Below, one piece after another: positions 10,246 through 21,900 of a stretch of 37,322 nt of DNA. This DNA is from Perkinsus chesapeaki (taxonomy: Eukaryota; Perkinsozoa; Perkinsida; Perkinsidae). The notes under the pieces are model-generated. The model had not been told where the DNA came from and made no database searches. It saw only the letters and a list, made by a program, of their open reading frames with translations. The stretch's first letter is position 1; each line of letters starts with the position of its first letter. A program made the position numbers and the translations under genes. The stretch covers positions 1-37,322 of the forward strand of contig JAAPAO010000347.1 in the NCBI GenBank assembly GCA_013115145.1, read 5' to 3'.

Positions 10246-11522
10246 CTAGACGTGGGGGGTTAATCTACATAGGGCGAGTTGAATAAGTTGAATCACACGG
10301 TCGGCTAGTATAGGAAGATGCCCTGAAGGTTGATACTGCCAAGATGCTCGTAAAGCAAGGAGGGAGCCTGAAAGATATTTTGCGATGTAGCTTGTATGCA
10401 CTACTCACTCAAGGCTTCTGGACATCTGACTTCCCCATTTGATGATTGGACCAGGATATCCAAGGCTATTATAACGTCTAAAGGATTGTCCAAAAAGTTC
10501 AAGGCTCTGAGGATCTCTAATGTAAAAGGCCTCGACAGGACGCCGTCAATAGGCGAATCTACTTCGAATAAAAGCATATGGGTAACCTTCAGGACCAGAC
10601 TGGCAGTACGATTGCAACGATGAAACCGTTCGAGGGCCGACAGGAGCACTGGAAAGCAGTCGATATGACGGACGATTTGAGAAGCCTTCCCCTTGTTGTT
10701 TTCTAGTAACCGTAAGATACACTCCAAGACCAAGGTCATCATATCCGAGCTCTTAGTATCTTTACAAGATTCTACAAGGCTAAATAGAGCGTGTAAGCCC
10801 CCAGAAGAGGTAACACTATCTTGTAATGTCGCCCTGTACTTGCCAGCATTCTCTCGGCAAAGGGGGCTCACAAGCCCACAAGAAACCACAGAGTGTAATT
10901 CGTAGAGGCCCTTCATTTGATCAGCTTCGCACGGTGCCAGTAGCTTCGATAGGACCCCCTCTATCGATAGGGAGTCTTCTGACACTCTACTGCTTATAAA
11001 TGAAGGCAGCGACACTTCATTTGGGCATACCGGAGCCGGATAAGCGCTGAAAGCACTAAGCCGGCTATTAGCGACATCTCTCTGTACCACATATTGGCCA
11101 TGACATTTCAGATACTCCCGGATGGCCCAGAGGGAGAGAGCAGTGCTATCAGTTATAACAAGTGCGAGCGGAAGCAACGATCTCGACGTTCCAGCGCATA
11201 GGACATGTCCTACGGCGTCCGAGGCGTCCCATGATAGATTAAGGAGTCCAGCAGGGTCCTCTCGCTTGATAGCCCACCCAGCTCGCTTCAAAGGCTCTCT
11301 GGTAATCTTAAATACGTTCCTTAAATCGATTCTAGCGGAAGACTTCACACTCGAGCATCGAACAAAGAGCAAGTTGCGTTGAGCCCAGTAGTGGACCTTT
11401 TCATGGCCACTTATCGACATAGCTCTCCTGGATCTAGTAGAGCTCGACACGCTGATTGTTGGACAGTCAAGTAGCGCAATGTTATCACCATCAACAGCGA
11501 CACCTATCGTAAGGGGGGCCAT
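10246..11522 (-). CDS. Armadillo/HEAT-like helical protein (411 aa)
   Basis: Exon 1 runs from ATG 11522 to 10409. A 41-nt intron with GTGAGT donor and TTTCAG acceptor leads to exon 2 (10246-10367), which adds about 40 residues ending RLTPHV. The N-terminal third looks like mixed beta structure (NIALLDCPTISVS). From about residue 195 onward it is a helical repeat array (HALFSLVESCKD, LVLECILRLLENN, FPVLLSALERFHR), as in ataxin-10 or other ARM proteins. The frame stays open upstream of the ATG to 11591, but without another ATG. It has no catalytic motif. Function is unknown; scaffold or binding roles are typical of the fold. Confidence 0.68.
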
Positions 11523-11639
11523 GGAAAAGTTTGGCAGGAATTCGGAGCAGGCGTCGAAGTTGAGTAGATGCAAGAAGTAAGAAGATTTCAAGATTTAACC
11601 GCTCACTTCCGTCCTCGTCTCTCCTACGTAGTTCAAACG
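11523..11639. promoter_or_regulatory. Short divergent promoter region
   Basis: Only 117 bases separate the start codons of the minus-strand ARM-like gene and the plus-strand secreted gene. Both 5' untranslated regions and core promoters must lie here. No TATA box is obvious. This is inferred from gene orientation, not from a recognised motif. Confidence 0.4.
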
Positions 11640-12655
11640 ATGAGATTAACACTCGAATTACTGCTCGTTTGCGAGTCACTAATCACCCTGGTCAAGTGCT
11701 CTACTGGTGGTTCTGCCGATGAGAGCCTCACAAGCGAAAGCAGTTCCAATGATACGTATTACACGGCACAAAGCTCCGTTGAAACTGATGATGATTCGGG
11801 TGATTCGGGTAGTAGCGGTTATCAGTCACCTGCTGATAGTCTTGACGACATTGACGGGAATACATGCCCACAAGGTTACACAAATGTCATTTTTACAAAG
11901 GTGAGATATTTGTATGCGACAGAAAGTACTCATGTTTCAGGAGAATGTTAAAAAGGCTACGAACAAACAAGGCATGACTTTATGTACTTTTAGTCTGGTT
12001 GATACTGGATCTTTGAATTCTCTGTCATTTGAGATCTGGCCCGATAAGAGTGTGACTCTCTTCTCCTCATATTGCCCTGTTAAGGGGGGACTTGATGAAC
12101 GACCGTTGTAAGTTGCGCTGTACATTCCTATCACTTCCTGATCGCATCTTTGTCAGTGAATGCGTAGAAGGTCCGTTATTCCACCGTGTGAATAACAAAT
12201 GCTACCTTTGGCAAATAGACAATCTGGACAGAAGCGCCGGCATGAAATCCTTCACTGTCCTCGACCGTAGACTCCTGCCTTCTGATTCATATCATGACCT
12301 ACCTAGTATCCTCGAGGACAGCACGGATTCTTCGGAGCGTTCATCCAGTGACCCCTCCCCGACAGAAGAGGATCAAACAGATGGGATGCTATCTAAGCAA
12401 TTTAAAAGTCTAGGAAGAAGGCCTCGCAAACGGGAGCGCCGTACACCTGTTAAGCCGAAGCAGCCAGTTACCAGCGTGTCATACAAGGCTGACGATACAT
12501 CTTCAAAACAGTGCGAGTCAATTTTCATGTATGTCGAGTACGTCCTGAGGTGCACCAGACCGAGCTATGGCAAGGCCTTGATAGGAAAGAATGCCGCCAC
12601 AATCCGTAGGCAGTTCCTTGAGGAGTTCTGCAGTAGTGTTGTATTCAAGATATGA
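11640..12655 (+). CDS. Secreted low-complexity protein of unknown family (308 aa)
   Basis: Exons 11640-11900, 11941-12107 and 12157-12655 close in phase, with introns of 40 and 49 nt (GTGAG to TTTCAG, GTAAGT to TTGTCAG). The N-terminus MRLTLELLLVCESLITLVKC is a clear signal peptide. A Ser/Asp/Glu-rich stretch follows (about residues 22-75), then a globular part with spaced Cys residues (LCTFSLVDTGS, YCPVKGG, FECVEG, KCYLW). After that comes an acidic Ser-rich linker, a basic block (GRRPRKRERRTPVKPK) and a C-terminal domain with more Cys. It looks like an extracellular or effector-type orphan. The IGKNAATI near the end only superficially resembles a KH loop. Confidence 0.72.
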
Positions 12656-12681
12656 TCCATATCCGGATCAACGCATGTGTT

Positions 12682-13005
12682 TCATGATGTGTATAGGAAT
12701 GAATGTGAATGTACTAGATGTAAGCTAGCCTCTAGTTGCGTTGAAGTACTGTCTCCTCCGTCCGTTGCTGCTAGGATACATTCGATATCACCAACAGCTC
12801 TTACAAAGGGACCTCTATAAGGCATCAACAGCTTTTGAAGGATCCGATGAGAGGCAGGAACAGACCCTCCAAGGCCAACTGCCTTTTCACGCACTTTGAG
12901 AACGCAACTATGCAGGAAGTCCCGAATGAAACTCATGGTGGCATCAACTATAGGAGGAGCCTCAGCGGAGGCGTGGTGTTTATTCGGGTTAGAGTAACAT
13001 GACAT
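12682..13005 (-). CDS. Small hypothetical protein (107 aa)
   Basis: A single frame runs from ATG 13005 to TGA 12682; an in-frame TAG just upstream of the ATG fixes the start. The central part (TMSFIRDFLHSCVLKVREKA, then HRILQKLLMPYRGPFVRAVG) looks like a folded helical segment. The ends are less ordered, and the last 18 residues (His- and Ser-rich) may be spurious. The stop lies 26 bases from the stop of the convergent secreted gene. No family is recognised. It could also be a terminal exon of a longer gene. Confidence 0.5.
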   Translation of the reverse strand: MSCYSNPNKHHASAEAPPIVDATMSFIRDFLHSCVLKVREKAVGLGGSVPASHRILQKLLMPYRGPFVRAVGDIECILAATDGGDSTSTQLEASLHLVHSHSFLYTS

Positions 13006-13173
13006 CTACGGCTAAAAGGGTGTTGCGCCGCAGGGTGAGCGAAATCCCGTATCGGGATGAACGAATTAGGTATGATTACGAGTATGCAGCAAATACTAGT
13101 ATGCAACAGCAGCAACAGCAGCAACTGAACAGATGAAAGATCTGCCATAAAAATATCAAGTAGCCAAACCGAT

Positions 13174-14097
13174 TCAATTGCCATTCAGCATTTTGGCGAA
13201 GTTAAACAGGTGTACAAGCGAACCATTCGCGCACCTCTCGAGGGTACAGGGACTGCCTGGCAGAGCCAGACAGTATTGCCTGAGGGCATGGAGAAGGAAT
13301 CACGATGATGCGGGGGGGGGTTTGCCCTACCCGGGCCGATGGCCGAAGACAGCGACGAGGATGTCAGTTGAGTTATCAACACCGTTATCATCAAGTCTCA
13401 ACCAGAGCGGATGGGCATCTGGGCTTTTGTCAGACCTGAGTGCAATTCACTGCGTTACAGGAGGAAGCCTGCTGCCTACGTCTCTTGGTCGGAAAGTATC
13501 TTAGCTACCGCGGTTAATAGGGCTGAAGCGCCCTCATCACCGAGGAGATTGCCATTGAGGTGGATCTCTGTGATCAGATGTCCTTCAGAGGAAGCGAGCA
13601 GCTTCGACAGTGTATCAGTGCAATGTTCAGTAAGTTGGTTGTGCGACGCTCGCAGTCTCCTGAAGAGACACACTGATGCTCGTTTGGCTGCTGTCCCCTT
13701 TACACAATCGAGGCGCACTGCTCCAGCTCCTCCACCATCCACTCGAACTCTTTGTCGGTTAAGTCATTCCGCGATAAATCCAAATCCAGCAGGGGCTTTA
13801 AGGCCTCCTCCGGATGACAGGGGAGATGTTGCGACATAAGCCACTTGAGCCAGTGACCTGCCATCGCGATCACCAAGGCGAGGAGGCCGTCCTCCCACTC
13901 ATGGCAGTCGCTCTCCACTTGCCCTGTAGACCGGCCCAAACGCCAGCCATCTCGATCCGTAGCTCATCGGCTCCTACCCACCTTACTCTGCGGGCCAGTG
14001 CCGGCTCGTACGGTGTGCTCAGACCCGGCGGTAGGAGCGGAACGAATCTGACGACTGGTGGCGGCGCAAACCAAGCTGGAGCGGCGTAGTAGCCCAT
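13174..14097 (-). CDS. Leucine-rich-repeat protein, apparent one-base frameshift in exon 1
   Basis: Exons 13704-14097, 13480-13659, 13331-13435 and 13174-13279 are joined by introns of 44, 44 and 51 nt. LRRs of the ribonuclease-inhibitor type are visible: LLDLDLSRNDLTDKEFEW, LRASHNQLTE, ITEIHLNGNLLGDEGA and LWLRLDDNGVDNSTD. The N-terminal part is Pro- and aromatic-rich (MGYYAAPAWFAPPPVVRF). Exon 1 is one base short for a continuous frame: the reading switches near 13920, next to a GGG run, between a frame reading WAGLQG and one reading GQVESDCHEWEDG. One extra G would restore the frame to 261 residues. This may be an assembly error or a real lesion. A CAG/CAA run lies just before the ATG. Confidence 0.62.
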
Positions 14098-14175
14098 TGG
14101 GTGCTGTTGCTGCTGGTATTGATTATGTAGATATTGGTGCCTATAAGCACGTGTTCTTAGCGTAAGGCATCACTG

Positions 14176-14966
14176 CTACTCTGGTGGAGGGAAGGGCGGT
14201 GGTAACACTGGTGGACTGCCACTGAGATGACAAGCATGATGAGATGCAGATGTTGATGAGGTCTGCGATACAGATGTGTACACCCTAACAGATGGTATAA
14301 GTTATACATATCATTGAGGTACCTCTTGGGAGTCGGCGGGCCCTGGGACACTTCTTGTGTCACCACAGTGAATGATTCATCACCAAAGTGTCTCTCGGAG
14401 TCGTCAACAGCTGCAGCATGCCAGCCTCCTCCTTGGCTCTGGTCTGAAGTCTCGTCTCTTGTGGACTCCTTTGCAGTGCTAGGTGTGCGAGCACGCTCCT
14501 CGGCCGGCTCCTTGCATACCTCCCCAACCACTTCTTTGCTCTCCTTATCCACGAACGTCAGGCGCTCCTTCCGATTTCGCCTTCGACGTGCAGCTCGGCT
14601 GAGCTCTTTACGGACAATCGGTACCTCATAGAGGTCGTCAGTTCCCACAGACCGGTCAATCTTCCTTGGCGCAAGTTCTATCCCCGCACTTGTCGATCCC
14701 ATCACTTCATCTAAAGCCACCTTCCGAGCCTTCTTAATCCGCCGAGTTGTTGACAGTGAAGGCTGCACTGGTGCCGACTCGGGCTCAGAGGAGGCAGCAG
14801 AGGGGTCAGTGAACATCCACCACACAGCCAGGAGGCTCAGAAACAGTATCAGGCCGGAGATGGCTAAGTCGAAGCCAGCCAAGCACCAAATTACTAGGAG
14901 AGTAATGCAGGGAACGACGACAAGGGAGCAGTCGAATCCAATAATGGACTTATGATATGAAGCCAT
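14176..14966 (-). CDS. Membrane protein with two or more transmembrane segments and a long charged tail
   Basis: The first in-frame ATG is at 14966. Exon 14284-14966, a 62-nt intron (GTGTAC to CATCTCAG) and exon 14176-14221 give 242 residues ending in a Pro-rich tail (PPVLPPPFPPPE). Residues about 12-55 form two adjacent hydrophobic segments (SLVVVPCITLLVIWCLAG and LAISGLILFLSLLAVWW), followed by a cytosol-type tail with basic clusters (RRRRNRKER). A third hydrophobic stretch lies upstream in the same open frame (LKRLLFCFATLLM), so the true start may be further 5'. An ATG at 15174 begins a plausible peptide, but its only donor is out of phase. The fold recalls PRA1 or reticulon hairpins, without a definite match. 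Confidence 0.6.
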
Positions 14967-15189
14967 TAGGAGAGTGGCAAAGCAAAATAAGAGACGCTTA
15001 AGAGTGACGGCTAAAACTGAACGCAAGTACGTTGACAGACAGGCGTAGGACAGACCATATCCGCTACAAGCATTTTGCTGACAGCAACGGTTGAGTAAGG
15101 TCAACAAGCGGTAGTTGAAACAAAGTAGTATTTTCAAAAGAATAAATAGAGGACTCCAACAGGACACTTTTCATGTAAACGGCGGCTGT

Positions 15190-18100
15190 TCATGAGGCAT
15201 CCCGAGCAGCCTTGACGAAGAGCTGCAGTCGGCGGATCAGTTCTCGGCAGGCCTGCTCTGGATCACTCATCCACAGGTAACAGAATCGCATGGAACCAGG
15301 CCGGCCGAAGAAACTGACACCGGGAGAGGGGAAGATCTTGTAGGGCTCATCGACCAGCCGATCGAAAAGTGCAGCTGCTGCGTCGTCGTCCTCGTCGCCG
15401 TTCTTCGACTGGAGGAACTCGGCAAAGTCGGCCCAAATGAATATGCTGCCTCCTGGCTGATAGAAGGGTATGCCGAGTTGAGCTAGACCATCGCAAACGA
15501 TCTTCTTGCATGTAGTAAGCGTTTCGCAATAGGCCGCGAAATACGACTTCAACCACACAACGTCGCTGAGCATCCTTGCTGTAAACCACTGAGGGAAAGA
15601 CAGAAATAGTCGACCTTCGAGAAGGTGGTGTCACCTGCGTCAAGGGGCTCACTGAAGCGAACTGATTGTAGCATTCCTTTATACCAGCCCGGAGAGCTAT
15701 CACAGAGGGACGGCTGCGTTGCCGAGGCAGACCAAGGCAAAAGCCAACACGCATGCCCGAGAGGCCTGAAGAGGAATGCCATGGGCGACTGAGGAGAAGC
15801 CGAACTTACCAAGGTCCTTACTGAGGCCCCAAAGGACCACAGTAGGAGGATCAATATCGCCGGGCAGCAAAGGCTAACAACAGTAGCAGGCTATTCAACG
15901 AAGAGTGTTAATAGGAAATAGAGTGTTAATAGGAAATAGAGTGTTAATAGGAGATAAAGAGGGTTAATAGGAAATAAAGAGTGTTGATAGGAAATAGAGT
16001 GTTGATAGGAAATAAAGAGGGTTAATAGGAAATAAAGAGGGTTAATAGGAGATAAAGAGGGTTAATAGGAAATAAAGAGTGTTGATAGGAAATAGAGTGT
16101 TGATAGGAAATAGAGTGTTGATAGGAAATAGAGTGTTGGTAGGAAATAGAGTGTTGATAGGAAATAAAGAGGGTTAATAGGAAATAAAGAGTGTTGATAG
16201 GAAATAGAGTGTTGGTAGGAAATAGAGTGTTGGTAGGAAATAGAGTGTTGGTAGGAAATAGAGTGTTGATAGGAAATAGAGTGTTGATAGGAAATAGAGT
16301 GTTGATAGGAAATAAAGAGTGTTTATGTTTTCGGAATACTCACCATGTTGAGCGCGGATATATGTCGTCTTGGACTGTCACCGTGAACGGCACAACCATA
16401 GATCTCATCGGATCTAATAACGATAAGAAGCTCAAATAGCAGACAAAGGAGAAGAATGCTTACATCCACCAAAGACCTTTCTCCCCACACCAATTCCGAA
16501 CCAGCCTCAGCTCTTCCAGGTCCGCAACTCGACCACTCGGGTTACCCGGATTCACCGTCAGCAGGGCCTTAGGGTTGAGCCCCTCATCGACACACGCCTT
16601 GTAGCCGTTGTCGAGAGCCTCTCTGAGGAAGTAGCTGACTAATGTGGCGGTATTCTGCACTTTGCTTACACTACTGTACACGAAGTTGAATGGTATGGTG
16701 TGAAGAATGAGTAAATGTGTGAATGATGGAATAGCATTAATACAATGTGAATATTTCATGCGGCTTGTCCTTGGTGCATGGCGTAATGGCAACCAGTCAT
16801 GAGCTCTATTAGCGTTCATTGCAACTTACAGTCTGCTCGGCTTTGATAGGCCAAAAAACAACGTTGCAGTTCTGCAATGCAGTGGTGAAGAACTTATTGT
16901 ACACGAGAAATTCCTTAACAATAGTGGACCTTGTGACCACTGCGTACCTCACCTTGTTATCTCGAAGCCATTCTCCATAGAGGTAGCCACAGATGGCAAG
17001 ACACGGACCTATCAGGCCGCAAGAGAGGCGACATGACGAATGATGATCACCTCAGCCTCCTTCCCGCAATCGAAGAGGAACACTGGGTAGAGTGGCTTGG
17101 TGGTGATGAAACAATCCTTATGGCCAGGATCTCCGAGGGCAAAGGAAAGCATGTTCAAAGCAGGTCCGCATCTGCCAATGACGGTTGGTGTCTCAGTTAA
17201 TGCGATAAAGGCACTCACCCGTTGGCCACGCTGATGACATCCTCGGCGGTAACCTGTGACGATGCGTCTTCTTGGGGGGCCAGGAACTCGTTGACGGCCT
17301 GCGCAAACCGGAGCAGTGGTAAGAACATACAGGATCACAATTTAGAGCACTAAATGTCAACCGTGGTGGGCAGGTCTTTAAAGTTCGAGTGAAGACAAAT
17401 GTGTAATGTGGGGGCGATAGCTGATTTATCGATAGCGATCATGACGATAAGTATAAGTGGATAGAGATGAGCTGTGAGCTTTGAGTTAGTTGCAAGTTGA
17501 CTTCTGAGGGAACTGTAACGAAGAAGATTCTAATTTATGTTAATTTCCAAACCCTTCATCATTGCAGAGTGTAATATCTGCCTTTTGCTGGGGCATCTTA
17601 GGGCTCAAGTGCTAGGCCACGCGGCCATCTTCATTAGTGCATTCTACCTACTGTTGAAACTGCCTTTTTAAGGTCGCTCAAGCCAGTAAAGTCACCATAC
17701 AAAAATAGCTCTTCCTTTGGGAAGGTACTGCACGATGCCATCTCCTGTAGGACCTGCACGACAAATTGCGCTACCCATAAAAATGCAACGGTCGACTTGC
17801 GCTCTGCGAAGCTGAAAGAGCCAAGTATCAAATAGAGTTAAGAAGATATCGATGAAACTATTCTCATCAGCTTTAGTGTGATACCTTCCTGAACTACCAT
17901 CATCACAGGTAATACCGGCGGAGATAGTTAATGACAACATATGCTATCAAACACTTCTACTTATAATAGTTAGTAACATATGCTATCAAACACTTCTACT
18001 TATAATAGTTATNNNNNNNNNNNNNNNNNNNNNNNNNNNNNNNNNNNNNNNNNNNNNNNNNNNNNNNNNNNNNNNNNNNNNNNNNNNNNNNNNNNNNNNN

Positions 18101-18750
18101 NNNNNNNTCCTATCAAACACTTCTACTTATAATAGTTAGTAACATATGCTATCAAACACTTCTACTTATAATAGTTAATGACAACATATGCTATCAAACA
18201 CTTCTACTTATAATAGTTAGTAACATATGCTATCAAACACTTCTACTTATAATAGTTAATGACAACATATGCTATCAAACACTTCTACTTATAATAGTTA
18301 GTAACATATGCTATCAAACACTTCTACTTATAATAGTTAATGACAAGATATGCTGTTAAACACCTTTATCTACTATTGCTCACATCTCTCATTTTAGCCT
18401 CCATCATTTCCTCCATCGACCTATTCTCTGCCACACACATACTCAGGTAACCGTCTGGATTTGTATCTAGTAACCAAAAAAACCCTAGTAGTATTATCTC
18501 TATATAATTGTATCATATATATTCTTGCTCAATATTTTCAATACTCATATATAGTCATATGCACCACCACCACAACAACATCATCAACAGCAGCAGCAGC
18601 GTGGTCGTTACCTTTGCCATAGAGATCCTTCTTAGACTCTATAAATAAATGGATATAATTCGTCACAGGATCGCCTCCCGCTTGGTTGCATCTTCTTGAC
18701 ACCCCAACATCCCCCTCCGACTCCGCAGCACTTGCTTGGCTGCCGGTCAT
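15190..18750 (-). CDS. ACC-synthase-like PLP aminotransferase, copy 1 (ACS1, 467 aa)
   Basis: Eleven exons close in phase: 18612-18750, 18384-18466, 17652-17753, 17219-17298, 17051-17171, 16953-17008, 16464-16622, 16344-16413, 15810-15873, 15635-15765 and 15190-15588. Fold-type I marks are present in order: NPDGYLSMCVAENR near the N-terminus, NPGNPSG, WWISDEIYG (PLP-ring Asp and Tyr), GLSKDLGLSGMRVG with the Schiff-base Lys, and a C-terminal MRFCYLWMSDPEQA with the substrate-carboxylate Arg. ACC synthase converts S-adenosylmethionine to ACC. Many protist homologues of this group are of unproven specificity, so aminotransferase or C-S lyase activity is equally possible. Introns 2 (630 nt) and 8 (470 nt) are swollen by tandem repeats; the first holds an assembly gap, but no exon is lost. 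Confidence 0.88.
15898..16325. repeat. Minisatellite inside ACS1 intron 8
   Basis: About 23 head-to-tail copies of a 17-20-base unit, typically GTGTTRATAGGAAATAGA or GGGTTAATAGGAAATAAAGA, fill the intron between exons 8 and 9 of ACS1 (intron 15874-16343). On the gene strand each unit is pyrimidine-rich and contains CTATTAAC, CTATCAAC or CTACCAAC, which resemble branch sites. The ORF on the plus strand here is only the translated repeat. Confidence 0.9.
17927..18360. repeat. Tandem repeat inside ACS1 intron 2, with a 95-base gap
   Basis: Alternating 39- and 42-base units sharing GCTATCAAACACTTCTAC give an 81-base higher-order period. Ns fill 18013-18107, so the array length is unknown. On the gene strand the 39-base unit contains TTACTAAC, identical to a strong branch-site consensus. 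The array lies wholly within ACS1 intron 2 (17754-18383). Confidence 0.9.
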
Positions 18751-18998
18751 CGAGCAACACAGACAGAATCGAGAGGCAACTTTTAATAATACAGGTGAGT
18801 TTGTCACTGAACACGACAGGGCAAACAGCGGCTCTTAGGTAACAGCTTCCAAGGGACTCTCAGATGATAAAAAATTGACGTCAGTGAGAGAGGTAATAAA
18901 TCGGTCAAACGACACGAAGGCGCTGAACGCACCACTAAGATCATATACTCGAGTACCTTCACTTGACAGATACATGGTGAAAAATGAGGGGATATAAA

Positions 18999-21900
18999 TT
19001 ATCTACGATGATCAGCAACAAAAGTGGAGAGTCTTCTTATGACTTCCTTGCAAGCCTCTTCACCTTCCGACATCCAAGCATAACACAGTCGCACCATGCC
19101 CGGCTTGTCCGAGAAGAAACAGCTACCGGGGGTGACCACTAAACGATACGGATCTGATTGCAAGGTGTCGAACAGATCGAAATCCGCCCTAGAGGAGGTC
19201 CCTGTGAACTCGCTAAGGTCAGCCCAGAGGAAGATAGCACCATAGGGCTTGAAGTAGGGGATGCCAAGCTTGGTTAAACCCTCGCACAAGATGATTTTAC
19301 ACGCCGTCAGGCGCTCCCTATATCTATCAAAGAAGGTACCAAGCCACTCCGTGTCACCAAGCAGACGAGCACAGAACAACTGAGATAGGGGAAGATCAGC
19401 GGCTCATGATAAGCTCGCTGCGAGGCTCACCTGGGCTACGGGGCTTACTGCACAGAACATACCGTACAGTTTGTCTGAAGCGTGCTCGAGCGTGGCAACG
19501 CAATCAGAGCCACGCTGGCGGGGCAATGTCAAGCCAAAGCCAAGGCGCATACCGGATAGACCTGAGGAGCTATTGATAACGGTGTCCAGCGCGAAGGGCT
19601 AGAATGACTAGTACTGAGTCGCGTTATCTATCGGCAGCCGTGGAGAAGCGTTACAAACCTAGGCAGCTCTGGCTCTGTAACGGTTCGTTATTGATCATGA
19701 CGGTATACAAGAAATGTTAGTTCACGCGCAGAACTCCGTGTCGCCGAAGTTGCAAGTCTCTGATTAGTCACAAAGTGGTAATACCGGGATTATCGAACAC
19801 ATAGTATTTTTCGATAGTAAGTAATGATGGCGACACAACAGTTTGTTAACCGATCGAATGGACTAAGAGCGGTAAGCTACTGTATGGACTTACCCAGATC
19901 CTTGCTGAATCCCCATAGGACAATAGTAGCGGGATCACGGTCCCCTTCAAGGAGTGGCTACACAATGATAGAGGATTGGCGGAAGATACGGTATGGCTTA
20001 TTATACTCACCAAGTTCAAAGCTGATACATGAGGCCTTGGACTGTCATTGTGGGTTCCACAAGCGTAGATCTCGTCGGAACTGACATGATGATGAATTGA
20101 CAGCAGCAGCAGAAGCACTCAAACCAGGAGGCACTCCGAGCACAGCCAAATCCACGTGTTCTCAATTCTCGGCGCAAAAAGTGCTGTAATGGCAAAGTGA
20201 CAAAGATGCTAAGGTGATGATACAGAAGAAGTAAAAATGACAGTCGGTGTCAGGCTGATACATCATAACGATGTATCACCACTGAGGGGTGAGCTCTCCA
20301 TTATGGCTCCTCCTGGCGCCCCTCCACATAACGTTTTCTTAGATTATATAATTAATAGTATAATATGCAATAATACTAATAACCAACTATTAATACTAGA
20401 CCCAATGGAAGCTATATGTCCCCCACCACGCCGCCTACTTACATCCACCACATATCCTTATCTGCGCACCATGTCCTCACCGCTCGTAGTTCCTCACCGG
20501 TGGCCACACTTCCAGTGGGATTACCAGGGTTCACTGTAATAAGAGCGCGTGGGTGGTATCCATCAGCGACACAGTCGCCATAGGCCTTCTCAAGAGCCGA
20601 GCTGGAAACAGCATGGGCTACAAAGGGGAACAGTGGGCTTACATGCTAATAGCAAAACCAGTATCGATGCTGGTCTTAACTGTTGAAACTACTGGCACCT
20701 GAACCGGGAAGGCGAATACTATTCGAGCCCAGCACCAACTGCGGGGGAACGATAGAGCGATGGGGAAAGAAGATGACCGACAAGGCCGATAAGGAACTTC
20801 CGAGACACATGACATGGTGTACAAGAGTACCGTAATAATAGTTAAAGCGTTTATTTTCACCCCCGCTGCCGTCGGATACATTAGCAGAGCCCTATAAGTA
20901 CGATGGGCTAAAAGCCGACGGTGAAGATGATGCCTTATACAACCTCCTCAAAAGACTTGTTCAATTCATCTGTGGAGATCTTTCCCCCTCCGCTTACCCC
21001 CGCTTGAAGGCCACAGTCCGTGGCGAAGACTGGGTACCCTGGAGTAGTGCTAAGGAAGCACTCCTTACCACTACGATCGGCCAGACCAAATGCTAGCAAG
21101 TTGATGGCAGGACCGCAACTGAACGAGTATAAGGAATGAAGGCATTCCTATACTCGGATATATACCCGTTAGTAACACACAGCACGTCCTCAGCGATGAG
21201 TGGTATGTCTACGCCCTTGTGGCATCCCACTATATCGGCAATTGCTGTCGGTGGCGCCAAGTAGCCGGTAACGGCCTGAGAAGCAGTCGGCCGTGGGAAG
21301 CAGTTATCGGATAAGTGTCAATCGTAAATGAACATGAAATGTAGAGCTCAGAAGGAACTCCCTAGACGTCATCTAATCCACTAGCAATAATTCTCTTTCC
21401 AACTCTTCTCTGGTGTATGTCAACTAGGAACTATATTTGCAATGTCAACGGATGCTAGGACCGAATGTGGAAACCGCAGCACTACCCTTACCAAAAACCA
21501 AAGACACTTGGACAACAATCTCGAATGTCGGGGGATCAGGTTATAACATTCGCTCAAGTGCGCGAAGCTTTAATCGAAGGAAGGGTTCGAAAGAACGTCA
21601 TGGTGTCAAAGAATCCTTCGCACTGTCTTACTTTCACCACAGCTTCCTTCATTTCGTGTGTGCCAGTCCATGAGCCGTAGTCGAACAGATCTGTACGTGG
21701 GAACTTATCCATCTCACTAAGATCTCTAAAAACCTGATACACAAAGTCGTTAATAGCACGCTTGCAAGCGTACCGTACTTCTCTGAACTTAGCCTCCAGC
21801 TCATCCCGCATGACCCTGTTCTCGGCGACGCACATCGGAATGTATCCATTTGGGTTGGTATCTTAGCAACAGTAATAGCAGCAGCCACTATACAGCCTCT

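Noticed and set aside
12560-12640. KH-like loop IGKNAATI at the end of the secreted protein
   Set aside because: The conserved Gly pattern is incomplete and the protein has a signal peptide; no KH fold blocks surround it.
16191-16439. Repetitive ORF reading IGNRVLVGNRVL
   Set aside because: It is the translated intron minisatellite, not a protein gene.
16830-16950. A candidate extra exon of ACS1 (EFLVYNKFFTTALQNC)
   Set aside because: Joining exons 6 and 7 directly aligns with ACS3 without insertion, so this stretch is intron sequence.
17757-17860. Alternative 5' extension of ACS1 exon 3 (FAERKSTVAFLWVAQF)
   Set aside because: The exon at 18384-18466 supplies the same part of the protein with better family motifs and an exon length shared with ACS2 and ACS3.
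20237-20539. Plus-strand ORF in the ACS2 region
   Set aside because: It overlaps ACS2 exon 7 and intron 7 in antisense and has no family features.
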